A stretch of 64,000 nucleotides of DNA from assembly GCF_027942865.1 (NCBI RefSeq), contig NC_134516.1, positions 26,901,038-26,965,037 of the forward strand, read 5' to 3'. The position numbers were made by a program, and so were the translations under genes. The notes beneath the pieces are model-generated. The model made no database searches. It was not told the origin of the DNA and was given only the letters and a program-made list of their open reading frames with translations. Each line of letters starts with the position of its first letter. Within the stretch, counting starts at the first letter, position 1. This stretch comes from Odontesthes bonariensis. Its lineage: Eukaryota > Chordata > Actinopteri > Atheriniformes > Atherinopsidae. This document shows positions 54,921 through 64,000 of the stretch, in pieces.

Positions 54921-55302
54921 AAAGTGTTGAACCACATCAAGTGTCTCTGCATCCACCATGACTGATGGTTGCTGTCCCTCTGTTGGCTGCCGGGAGTAAA
55001 ACATACAGACTGTTTATTTTTTTATTTATTTATTTTTTTTTCCTCGTCCTGTCCAGCATTATGGCAGCAGAATTGTAATCTGAATACCGTTTATGCTAAA
55101 CACATTTGCTATGCCAAGGGAAGCTTTATGAATGTAAAGCTCCCCTTGACGCCCATTTTTATTTATTTATTTTTGTTACAATATTTAACATGATATGATA
55201 AATATTAGTGAGCATGGTGAGCATGCTACTGGGCTAATGTGTGAGTGTGAGTGTGTGCATGAACATGCAATACACATATATGGTCCCACATAATAACCAT
55301 GC
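54921..55302. other. No recognised gene
   Basis: T-rich and T/TTTA low-complexity stretches (55014-55040, 55158-55175). No ORF of note. Confidence 0.4.
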
Positions 55303-55306
55303 TTAA

Positions 55307-56338
55307 AGGGACACTATGTAATTTCTTCCCCCATCTAGTGGTGCAATTTTATTTTGCAAAGTTGAATGAATTTGCTCTCTAGCGCCTCACGTTTTCAAAT
55401 GTGCGCTGCAACTTCTTGAACTGCGGCAAGCGGAATGTGTCAAGATTCAAGAAGCTATAGCTTCAGACTCAAGGTCCATACAAACAAAAAGAAATCAAGA
55501 CACACAGTACAAAGGATTATATAACACACATACAACAACACTATGAATACAGATGACAGATAACATGTCAGATAACATAACATCTCCTTTGGTGTGCAAG
55601 CAATGCAATTAGTCATATTCCGGGAGTTACCGGAAGTGACGTTGACGCAGCATTAGCATTAGCCTGTGTTAGCAATAGGAGCATTAGCAGCGGTAAATAA
55701 ACTCCCGGTAAACTTACAAACTTTCTAATGCCTCGTTTTGTGAGCTAAGAGCCTATGTGTACTACGGCAGAAGTTTGGTAACAATCAATGCATTATTAGT
55801 GGGATCATTTACGAGATAAAATCTATTTAGCATTTTTTTTTTTTTTTTTAAACTTTATTAGTAAACCAACAAAATAACAGTTTACAAATGTGAGCATAAC
55901 GCCAAAAAGAAGATATCCAGGGGGAGCATAGGAATAATAATAAAAAGAAGAAGATGATGCACTTACAAAAAGAAAGCTAATGAACACAAAGACATATGTG
56001 CCAAGGAATAAAATCTATTTAGCATTAGCGGCTGTAATAAGCCATTTGGCGGAAATGACGTCACAATGACGTCATTTCTGCTTGTAGGCCTGGTGGGGAA
56101 ATCGCGATTCGAAGTGCTTTATGTCCCTCTCGGCACTTCGTCATTTTTCATAGAGCGGAAGGACATGGCAGCCTCCATAGAGCTTACCTGCTCTATGTAG
56201 ATACAGACAAGTTATTCTTCACTCAGGAGGATAAGTGAGATTTTTGACAGAGATCATTTTACACCAATGAGAACTAACTGATGAATGAATATGTTGATTT
56301 GAGCTAATAAATGACTTAATTTATTACATAGTGTCCCT
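55307..56338. mobile_element. TTAA-target MITE with nested L1 tail
   Basis: TTAA at 55303-55306 and 56339-56342. The tips AGGGACACTATGTAAT and ATTACATAGTGTCCCT are perfect inverted repeats. No transposase. Without the nested insertion (174 bases plus an 18-base duplication) it is about 840 bases. It abuts the 3' end of the L1. Confidence 0.85.
55834..56007 (-). mobile_element. 5'-truncated L1-type retroposition with 18-bp target duplication
   Basis: ATAAAATCTATTTAGCAT occurs at 55816-55833 and again at 56008-56025. The insert starts with a T-run (poly(A) on the minus strand) preceded by AATAAAG. This is the hallmark of target-primed reverse transcription with LINE poly(A) tails. The source RNA has no ORF; it could be an L1 3'UTR or another transcript. 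Confidence 0.88.
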
Positions 56339-56349
56339 TTAAATATCAG

Positions 56350-57170
56350 TGTATAGTGTCACAATCCCCCTCCCCCCCCAGCAATCAGAAGCTGGCCGAG
56401 AGGGCCCCCAGACCCAGGCCACCGACAGCCACTAAGGAGCACAGAACCCGGGAAGCCCACCATAGGGACAACCACGCATCCCCAAAGAAGACAGCAGAGG
56501 AAGCTCCCGGACAGAGCCCCCCCGGCGACCAGAGGCGGCACCCTACCAGCCCCGCCAGGCCCCCGCCATCCAGACATGTGCCACGCGCCAGAACCGCCCC
56601 CCGCGAGCCCGAGCGCCACCAAAACCCCCCGGCAGGGGCCCCGCCCAACACCCGAGAGGGCCAGGCGCCCCAGACAGCCAACCGCAGTGGGCCAGCGCCT
56701 GCCCCAGTGCCCCTGGGCAAGCGCCCCGGGAATCAAGACGTGCCCACAGGTGGGTGAGGCCGCAAGCAGCGGGGAGAAGCAATGCCCCCCCCCCCCCCCC
56801 CCCCATCAGGAACAGCACAAGCAGGCCAGAGGACAGCAGGACCCAGACCCAGTCCCCCCATAAATCATATAAGAAAAATAAATAAATAAATAAATAATAA
56901 TAAAATAAATACATACATAAAGGAAAAAAAAACAAAAAAAAAACATCCACAAACACTCGCACAGCACATGCATCCATCCCCCACCTCCGCTGGAGTGTGG
57001 CGTAGCGGGCACATCCGGGGGCCAGCAGCCCCCCAGCCACCACAGACCCCGAACCAGCAGGACAACTCCTCCTCCTGGCCCCCCCGCCCCAGGCAGCAAC
57101 CAGGCAACAGGGGTGCGGGAAGACCCCTCCCCTCTCCCCTCTGGCTCTTTGATATTATCTAATAGTGAGC
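56350..57170 (-). other. GC-rich 3'UTR of the L1
   Basis: Very rich in C on the plus strand, with a C18 run (56787-56804) and an A-rich block (56870-56945). ORFs through it on both strands (for example 56356-56757) are compositional and not credible. Confidence 0.5.
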
Positions 57171-58756
57171 ATTTAAAATTGAGGGGCAAGCAACCTTGTG
57201 GAACTGGGAGCGTGGCCCTCCGGGCAAAATACATACCCAAAGAGCCCCGCCCACCAGATACCACTCAGTGCTATCGCCCCCCAAGACCTAATGTGTGTGT
57301 GTGTGTGTGTCTCATGATTAGTAATATCTAAGGTGTAATTAAAACAAGGGCGGGGGGCTGCAGGGGGCAGCAAAGGGGACCACCTACGTGGCGATACATA
57401 GCACTGTGAGGACCATGTGTGCGGAGTTAATTTCCATGTTGATGTTGTCCAAGTCACCCAGTATGCACAGTGTGGGGCAGCAGGAATACTACACTTTAGC
57501 CATGTTGATAGGTCCTCACAGACCTCAAGCCAAAACTTCTGGACAGGCGCACAAAACCATAAAGCGTGTGCATAATTATCAGGTGTGTTATCTGTGTGAG
57601 CAGATATTTGAGTGTGTTAGACCCATCCTGAACATACTTTGTCCTGTATAATGTGTTCTGTGAAGGATTTTGTATTGTATGAGCTGCAAATTAGGATTTC
57701 GAGTCATTCTGAAGGTGTTCAAACATATTTGTGGCCAGAAGTTATGGTTAGAATTAGAACTGAGGGATAGATCTGCCTCCCATTTTGAGGATGGTAAAGA
57801 AATTGTATCATCCATCTTAGACAGTAGTTTATATATTTTTTGATAGCAGTTTTGGTGTGCAGAAGCTTAAAAATTCTGCTACCCTAATGGGGAGTTGTAA
57901 GTCTGGTTGTTGGAGGATATATTTCTTAGTTATTATAGATTTAAGTTGTTGGTATTCTAGAAATGTATTACTTCCTAACCCATGTTGTGATGTGAGCGCA
58001 TCGAATGAAATAAAATGTCCATTTTGGACAACATGTTCCAGATGTTTTATTCCTTTGTTCTTCCATAGAGTAAAGTTTAGCATTTTTTTGTTTTGCAGGA
58101 TGTCAGGATTGTTCCAGATGGGTGTAAGTTTACACGGGAGAAGTGAGGACTTTGTAATTTTAAGAAATTCCCACCATAAGTGGCAGGTCTGAGATTTCCA
58201 TATTATCACATAAAGCTTGTTCTATATTTATCCATGGTTCATCTAGTGGGCTAGATTTAAACCATTTTGATATATATATTGTAACCTATTGGCTAAGAAA
58301 TAGTGCTGAAAATTAGGTAAATCTAATCCACCACTGTCCTTGGTCTTCTGTAGAGTTTTATACTAATACGTGGTGGTTTGTTTTTCCACAAAAATTTGGA
58401 GATGCATGAATCTAGTGACTTAAACCAAGTAGCGGATGGTTTTATGGGGATCATTGAAAACAAATAGTTAACTTTTGGTAATATCATAATTTTAATGGTA
58501 GCGACTCTCCCCATAAGTGATATGGGTAATGACTTCCAACGAGTGAGATCATCCTCTACTGTCTTTAATAGTTGAACATAATTTAGCTTTGTTAGCTCTG
58601 ACAGCCTGGAGGAAATGTTTATGCCTAAGTATCTAATATTTCCTGACTGTAAAGTGATAGCAGGTATATTCTTGAAACTACAGTTGATGGGCAGAACGGT
58701 GGACTTAGACCAGTTGATAGAGTAGTCAGAAAGTGCTGAGAATTTATTTATGACCA

Positions 58757-59671
58757 ATTATTCCTTTGTTAATAATTGGTCACACAAAAATTTAGGGGGT
58801 TATAACACAGACTCAATAGACCACATAGAACCCATTTCAGAATTTTTTTCCAAAATACCACCCCCCACTTTCAGAGATCTGTAATGTGACATATGTCACA
58901 TTGCGAGTTAAGAACCTTTTCTCCATCAAGGAAAATTATGGGGGACGTAATGTGTGCTTATCTGCAGATATTCACATCTTCATTGTAAACAAATTAATAA
59001 CATAGCTAATAATTACACTGGTGGGACTGTTCAGCTGTTTCAGACTGGTACCTCCGGTTCAGGCTGCTCCTCATCAACACGCACGTCTCTCTTTCAATCG
59101 CTGAAAATATTTTTCAATACTCATCTGGATTGAAGCAGCAAACATTCAGTGTAAGAGTTTAAAAAAACCTACTTTATTTGATTCACAGCTGCTAGTGTTT
59201 TGACCTCGACAACCCAACTACATTTTTTTTTTTTTTACGGCAAACTTGCGACTAGTTAACTTTATAAAAAAGGCGTAATCGCTTGCTATGGGACGGGACG
59301 GGACAACATTGTATTCAAAACATAAAATATTTTTATAGGACTTTTTAATGTGTGATTTTATAAAGGTGCACGTGATACCAACCTTTCGTGAATTCTTTCG
59401 GTTGAGCTAATCTACGCGACGCTGAGACTAGCAAGCTTCCACGCTTCCAGGGAAGCACGGAGGGGAGGGGCTGTGTGTGTGTGTCGGCTATGCGAGAGAG
59501 ACGCAAAGGACAGAGAGACGGAGGTAGAGCAGGGAAAGGAAATGCAGCTTAACGACTACGAGTATTTTTTAAATAGCGTTAAAAAAAATAATAATAACGA
59601 AACGCAATATGTGGCGGCCGGTGTTGAATCTGTGGCGCACCGCCACGAATTAGTCTGTGTGGGAAACACTG
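58757..59671 (+). mobile_element. hAT element copy 3, left end lost with part of the L1
   Basis: Homologous to 20893-21887 and 45073-46168. The right tip TGTGTGGGAAACACTG is intact at 59671. The left tip is missing and the flanking L1 lacks its polymerase core, so a single deletion removed the hAT end and adjoining L1 DNA. Confidence 0.85.
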
Positions 59672-61330
59672 GAAGTACGACCCAAACCCGAATTTGTATA
59701 ATGCTGCAAATAAAAATTTCCAGTTAACTTTATCAAATGCTTTTTCAGCATCTAGAGAGACAATTGTGGTTTCCAAGTTGTTGATGGTAGAATAATCTAT
59801 GAGATTAATTAATCTGCGTGTGTTAGTGGATGAGTGTCTACCCTTTATAAAACCTGTCTGGTCAGGATGTATTATAAGGGGAGTTATTTTTTCTATTCTT
59901 TTGGCGAGAGCTTTGCAGATTATTTTGAGGAACGTAGGTTCCAAAACAGTCCAAAATTCTTTGTAGAACTCAGCTGGAAAACCATCTGGTCCTGGGGCTT
60001 TGTTACTAGGCATATGTTGAAGGGCTTCATGGAGTTCTCCTGTTGAGAGGGGTGAATCCAGAGCCGTGGCCTGTTCGAGTTGTAATTTTGGGAGGTTGAT
60101 GTTACTAAGAAACTGATCTATGTTTCTGTCTGGTGGATCATTTTGTGATGAATATAAGGCTTTATAGAAGTCCCTAAAAGCATTGTTGATTACATCAGGG
60201 TCATGGGTAATATTTCCTTCTGAATCCCTAACCGAAGAGATTGTTGTTTTCTCTTTGTTAATCTTTAATTGATTTGCTAGGAACCTTCCAGATTTATTGC
60301 CATGCTCAAAATTCTCCAAGCGAAGTCTTTGTATCAGGAACTGTGTTTGTTTATCAATAATTTCATTTAGTTCAAGTTTAGCTTTCCTTTATTCATTCAG
60401 TATGTGTTCCTCTTTGGAGGCACTGTAGACAACTTTTAATGATTTAATCCTGAGTTCTAAATCTGATATTCTTGAACTTTCCCTCTTTTTCTTATTTGAT
60501 GAAAAAGAGATTATTTTGCCTCTCATAACTGCTTTTCCCGCTTCCCAGAGAACACAAGCTGACATTCCTGGCAGGTCATTATTCTCCAGATATATGGACC
60601 ATTCCCTTTTGAAATAATCAATAAAATCAGGGTCTTTAAGTAATGATGTATTAAATCTCCAATTTCTAACTGGTGGTGTAACTCTGTTATTCTGCAGTGT
60701 GATAGAAACTGGAGCGTGATCACTGATGGTGATGGGGTGGATTTTGGTGTCTGAAATATTACTCATCAAAGAACTGCTAACTAAGAAATAATCTATTCTT
60801 GAATATGAGTGGTGTACTGCTGAGAAGAAGGTGTACTCTCTGAGAGTGGGGTGGTGGGAGCGCCAAGCATCACAAAGACAAAATCATTCATATATTGTTT
60901 AACAACATTTGTGGACTGCTAGTTCCGCTGACTTCCTGCAGCACTGCACCTGTCACTCCTGAGTCAGATACCATGTTAAAGTCCCCTCCTATGATGAGTG
61001 TGTTATCTGAGTGATCAGAGAGTGAAGTGAAAAAGGAGGGGTCATCAACATTTGGGCCATATATATTAGCAATGCATAAACTCATATTTTGGATCAATAA
61101 GTTAACAATTATAAATCTGCCTTCTGGATCAATAACTGTGTTGTTTACCGTGAAATTTACTCTTCTACTTATCAGAATGGCTACACCTCTTCGTCTGGAG
61201 TTGTAACAGGCTGAGTACACATGAGGAAACTGTGCTGTGGTGAGAACATCAGCTGCAGTCTTTGATAAATGAATCTCCTGTAGTAAAACAATGTCTGCCT
61301 GTAGATCCTTCAATCTATTGGAGATTTTTA

Positions 61331-62008
61331 GGCTACGTGCCCACGACAACGGTAACGACAGATAAACGCAGAACATTTCGACAGATGTGCCTATCTTGCA
61401 CACGGCGACGGCGTTTTTAGGAGTTCAAAACGGAGAAAACACAAACGCCCTCCAGAGTGGAGATCTTGAAAACGATCCAACCTCTCGTCGCCGTAGGAAC
61501 AGTTCAAGACGCAGAAGTGCGTTTTTTGCACACGTTAAGTGGGTAGTTCTCCATGAACGACTCCCATATCTCACTATATTTATTTTGGACACTCTCCCAA
61601 TCCAAATGATCCACTGCCTTCCTGGCTTTGCAGTTCAGTGTCGTGTTCAGGAGCAACTGGACCTCATCATCTGTCCAAACAAAGTTTGAAGGCTACTGTT
61701 GTTGCCGCCGCGCTTCGCCATTTTCTTCCAACTGACGCGGAGGAAGTAGCCACAAAACAGGCATTTCTCATATTTATTAATATATAACAATATAACTCAT
61801 ATAACAATACCAAAGGTATTGTTGCTATGCCACCTACGTCCGGCGCGTGCATACTACATCGGCAAACTGCGAGTTTTATACGTTTTCCCTATTCCCATGG
61901 GTAGACAGATATCCACCCCAAGACGCTCGTGAGAACGCAGATAAATTGTGGAGGAAAAAAACGGACATCTGCGTTTATGCTTCAGAGCGTTGTCGTGGGC
62001 ACGTAGCC
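61331..62008. mobile_element. Harbinger-type MITE in the L1 endonuclease, TTA duplication
   Basis: Tips GGCTACGTGCCCACGACAAC and its inverted partner CGTTGTCGTGGGCACGTAGCC, flanked by TTA at 61328-61330 and 62009-62011. The 3-base TWA duplication is diagnostic of PIF/Harbinger. On the minus strand near 61525-61690, WTDDEVQLLLN ... WESVQNKYSEIWESF is a Myb/SANT-like piece of the Harbinger accessory gene. Removing the element rejoins SREKRL to KISNRL. Confidence 0.88.
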
Positions 62009-62384
62009 TTAGTCTCTTCTCCCTGGACCCAGCTCCATGCACATTCCATGAAATAAACCTTAGCGTGGACATGCTCAGACTAACGCAGTGAGTCCTGGAT
62101 GCTTGTTAAGAGCATCCCTTGCATGCGTGTGCATTTATGCTTGCAGACGACTGATTGTGCTTCTGCTCTGAGTGCCTGTGCGCTGTCAGTGCTGTGTAAG
62201 CGTGGTGTTTGATTACGTGTGCTACTCATATCTCCTTCTGTGCCGTGCATGTTAACATTAATATGACATACTGAGGTGGAAACTCAGCAGGTTGGGGAAG
62301 AGAGAAAGAAGAGAAAAACAGTGCCAAAGAGTAGAAGTGTGAGATAGAAAAAAAGCCCAAAACAAACCCAAATAGACGCAACAA

Positions 62385-62485
62385 CCACAAGAGCAACAAC
62401 CACAACAACAACAACAGAAGCAGCAGCAACAACAACAACAACAAAAGCAGCAGCAACAACCACAACAACAACAACAACAACAACG
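62385..62485. repeat. (CAA/ACA)n trinucleotide tract
   Basis: Imperfect CAACAA/CAGCAG repeats between L1 ORF1 and ORF2. It yields artificial poly-Leu and poly-Val ORFs on the minus strand. Confidence 0.95.
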
Positions 62486-62695
62486 AAGAAGGATATGGAG
62501 GTGATGAGTGGTGAAATGTTCACATCCATAAAGCAGTGACCTACCTTTGTGCGGCTATGTGTATTATGTATACTAGTATTACCTATATATGCATAGTCCT
62601 AAGTTTTATTTCAAGCCAGTATGCGTAAGTGTTCGTGTTTACTGTTCAGTGTGGTTACCTGACAAGATGTTATATCGGCGGAGAAAGTAGTATGC

Positions 62696-63481
62696 TTAAT
62701 AAAGCCAGGGGGTGATGTTTGGGTCTCTGAAGAGTTGACCGTTCACATATAGTTTATCCACGGCGATGACAGCTCGGGAGTTTTCCTCGATGAACTTCTT
62801 CCTCAGCGGGAACAAACGTCTGCGACGATCCAGGATCTCCTTCGGGAACTGGTCGTTGACGCTAAAGTCCGTTCCGCGCAGCTCTCGTCCTCGGCTCTTC
62901 ACCAGTTCCTTCTGCTTGAAGTGTTCGAATTTGGCGACGATCGGCCTGGGTCGCTGGTGGTCCGGTCTCCTCCCTCCGAGGCGATGAATCCGGTGGAAGG
63001 TGATCGTGTCCACGGCTTCTTTCGGGAGGTTCAGCTGTTTGTGAAGGAAGCTTTTGATGGTGGTCTCCGGGTTCTCCTCCTCACGTTCCGAAAGCCCGGC
63101 AAAAACCAGATTGTCTCTCATGCTACGGGCCTGAATGTCGAGAAGGGACTCCTTTATTTGTTTATTCTCCTTGTTGAGGCTTGTCATCCCCTCGGAGGGT
63201 TGCTTTACCGAGTCTTTCAATGTTTTGTTTTCTTCGGTTAGCAGGGTTAGCTGAGTCTGGCTAAACTCCAGGGATTCACGCAGGGACTGGAATTCCTTGT
63301 GGAGGATCTCCACCAGAGCAAGCCTGGCATCACAGCTCACCAGTCGCTCGTTTATGGAGTCTAGGATGGCCACAAACTCCTTCTGTGGCGAGGCGGCAGC
63401 TGTCGGGGACTCGGCTTCGCAGCTGCGTTTGGTCGCCTGCGATGGCTTCCCCATGACGACGCGTTGGAAGCTTTCCTCCAC
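62696..63481 (-). CDS. L1 ORF1 protein (RNA-binding), intact frame
   Basis: 261 codons, from an in-frame start region (63481; the first plain ATG, MGKPSQATKRS, is at about 63454) to the stop at 62696. Residues about 35-125 form a coiled coil (LVEILHKEFQSLRESLEFSQ, then LLTEENKTLKDSV and NKENKQIKESLLDIQ). Next is an RRM-like domain (NLVFAGLSEREEENPE, HRIHRLG), followed by the C-terminal domain (RPRPIVAKFEHFKQKELV ... LFPLRKKFIEENSRAVIAVD). This is the trimeric nucleic-acid chaperone layout of vertebrate L1 ORF1p. No internal stop, although ORF2 is dead. Confidence 0.88.
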   Translation of the reverse strand: MEESFQRVVMGKPSQATKRSCEAESPTAAASPQKEFVAILDSINERLVSCDARLALVEILHKEFQSLRESLEFSQTQLTLLTEENKTLKDSVKQPSEGMTSLNKENKQIKESLLDIQARSMRDNLVFAGLSEREEENPETTIKSFLHKQLNLPKEAVDTITFHRIHRLGGRRPDHQRPRPIVAKFEHFKQKELVKSRGRELRGTDFSVNDQFPKEILDRRRRLFPLRKKFIEENSRAVIAVDKLYVNGQLFRDPNITPWLY

Positions 63482-63654
63482 AAAATCCTAAAGTGATTCG
63501 ATCGTCTCTTCCAGGGTGGACGATATGTTGGGCCGTCCACGTAGAGTTTTCAGATCTATATTTTCAAGTTTTCGGTCTTGTTATCTGGCGTTTGCTGTGG
63601 ATATTAGCGCTGTTTCTAGAGCTAGATGGAGGACGCCATGTTGGATTCCGCACT

Positions 63655-63735
63655 GGGCTCGCGAGAGTTCACAGCATCACCTCGAGAGTTCACTTCCCTC
63701 GAGAGTTCACCCTTCCCTCGAGAGTTCACCGACTG
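63655..63735. repeat. Four short tandem repeats of CTCGAGAGTTCAC at the L1 5' end
   Basis: The core (C/T)(C/G)GAGAGTTCAC occurs four times between 63660 and 63730, with spacers of 6, 4 and 5 bases. It lies just upstream of the L1 5'UTR and contains XhoI-like palindromes. It could be promoter monomers of the L1 or an unrelated array. Confidence 0.75.
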
Positions 63736-63839
63736 TTTATTTTTTCATTCAAATGTAAACAACAGTTTTGGAGCTAATGGGACACTGGCACCGTGGCTCC
63801 TGAGAGAATGGCAGCAGCTTCTTGAATTGAATTGGCATA

Positions 63840-64000
63840 ACAGTATAATACAATGTCGTCACCATATGGTTGCATCTTTATATTTCTACAGACATTTGGT
63901 AAGTTATGGACATTTAGGCTGAATAAAACAGGACCCAATATTGAGCCCTGTGGTACTCCAGCAGAAGAAGTGAGGTATGAAGATGACGAATCACCAATTT
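63840..64000 (-). pseudogene. LINE (L2-like) reverse transcriptase palm fragment
   Basis: The minus strand encodes SAGVPQGSILGPVLFSLNVH, then QPYGDDIVLYCYAN. The G-V-P-Q-G-S-x-L-G-P motif and Y-x-D-D catalytic motif (63866-63855) identify the palm. The second position is Gly where most L2 copies have Ala. Cut by the window end, so completeness is unknown. Confidence 0.8.

Larger units (their letters stand above)
57170..62072 (-). pseudogene. L1 ORF2 (endonuclease, reverse transcriptase), broken
   Basis: ATG at 62072: MSTLRFISWNVHGAGSREKR, then the MITE, then KISNRLKDLQADIVLLQEIH and the rest of the endonuclease (YNSRRRGVAILIS, NIYGPNVDD, IGGDFNMVSD; later HSYSRIDYFLVSS and TISDHAPV). The reverse transcriptase follows (NKAPGPDGFPAEFYKEFW, DQTGFIKGRHSS, VSLDAEKAFDKVNWKFL). 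The frame then stops at the hAT copy. On the other side the protein resumes with SALSDYSINWSKSTVLPIN (58757 downward), so roughly 85 residues including the Y/FADD motif are missing. The C-terminal part continues through 57829-58209 and 57588-57815. A frameshift occurs near 60890 and a stop (TAA) near 60390. Confidence 0.85.
56350..63650 (-). mobile_element. Nearly full-length L1-type LINE with nested insertions
   Basis: Minus-strand order: 5'UTR (63650-63482), ORF1 (63481-62696), spacer with a (CAA/ACA)n tract (62385-62485), ORF2 (62072 to about 57170), GC-rich 3'UTR (about 57170-56350). Nested are a Harbinger MITE at 61331-62008 and a hAT copy at 58757-59671. No poly(A) is seen at 56350. ORF2 has one stop and one frameshift besides the insertions, so it is inactive. 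Confidence 0.85.

Noticed and set aside
56356-57264. Several long ORFs rich in Pro/Arg or Gly/Ala on both strands
   Set aside because: Produced by the GC-rich L1 3'UTR, where stop codons are rare in every frame.
62226-62529. Poly-Leu and poly-Val minus-strand ORFs
   Set aside because: Translation of the (CAA)n tract between L1 ORF1 and ORF2.

Overview
The window looks like intergenic and accessory DNA from a teleost fish. The evidence is eukaryotic split genes with GT-AG splice signals, TATA promoters and AATAAA signals; nuclear tRNA-Thr(AGT) copies; and a dense mixture of transposon families typical of ray-finned fish (L1, L2-like, a restriction-endonuclease LINE, Tc1, hAT, Harbinger, TTAA-target MITEs and a Ginger-type integrase element). 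The species cannot be named from what I can see.

Layout. 0-9 kb: repeats, one exon resembling a YqaJ-type transposon protein, three tRNA-Thr copies plus a half copy on the minus strand, two TTAA MITEs joined through one TTAA, and two unrecognised minus-strand ORFs. 9-16 kb: the best host genes in the window. They are a convergent pair of small secreted-protein genes, gene A (+, 335 codons, four coding exons) and gene B (-, about 189 codons, three coding exons). Each has a TATA box, a signal peptide split after about eight codons, a low-complexity body and a spliced 3'UTR. 17-19 kb: pieces of two LINEs. 20.2-20.9 kb: the seven-finger C2H2 exon of a zinc-finger gene (-). 21-27 kb: broken LINEs.

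27-48 kb: two inverted copies of a duplicated segment carrying a 12-bp coding minisatellite. The right copy contains a 2.74-kb TTAA insertion, proved by the empty site in the left copy, which itself holds a 1.1-kb hAT element. Between the copies lies a fossil intron-rich gene (33.3-40.1 kb, -) that encodes a gypsy/Ginger-type integrase followed by a Ulp1-like cysteine protease, in at least 19 exons. Two of its coding exons are split by transposons whose removal restores the reading frame, and a third has a premature stop. A Tc1 element lies next to its first exon.

48.5-55 kb: a restriction-endonuclease (R2/NeSL-type) LINE, cut by a Harbinger-like MITE, by a retroposon carrying an intact 157-codon membrane-protein ORF, and in its 3' region by a hAT element with a perfect 8-bp target duplication. 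55.3-56.3 kb: a TTAA MITE containing an L1 tail with an 18-bp target duplication. 56.4-63.7 kb: a nearly full-length L1 (-) with intact ORF1 and broken ORF2, interrupted by a Harbinger MITE (TTA duplication) and a hAT copy. The last 160 bases hold another LINE reverse-transcriptase fragment.

The nesting gives a relative insertion history. Apart from genes A and B, the zinc-finger exon and the tRNAs, almost everything recognisable is mobile DNA. All calls come from reading the sequence; no database search was possible.
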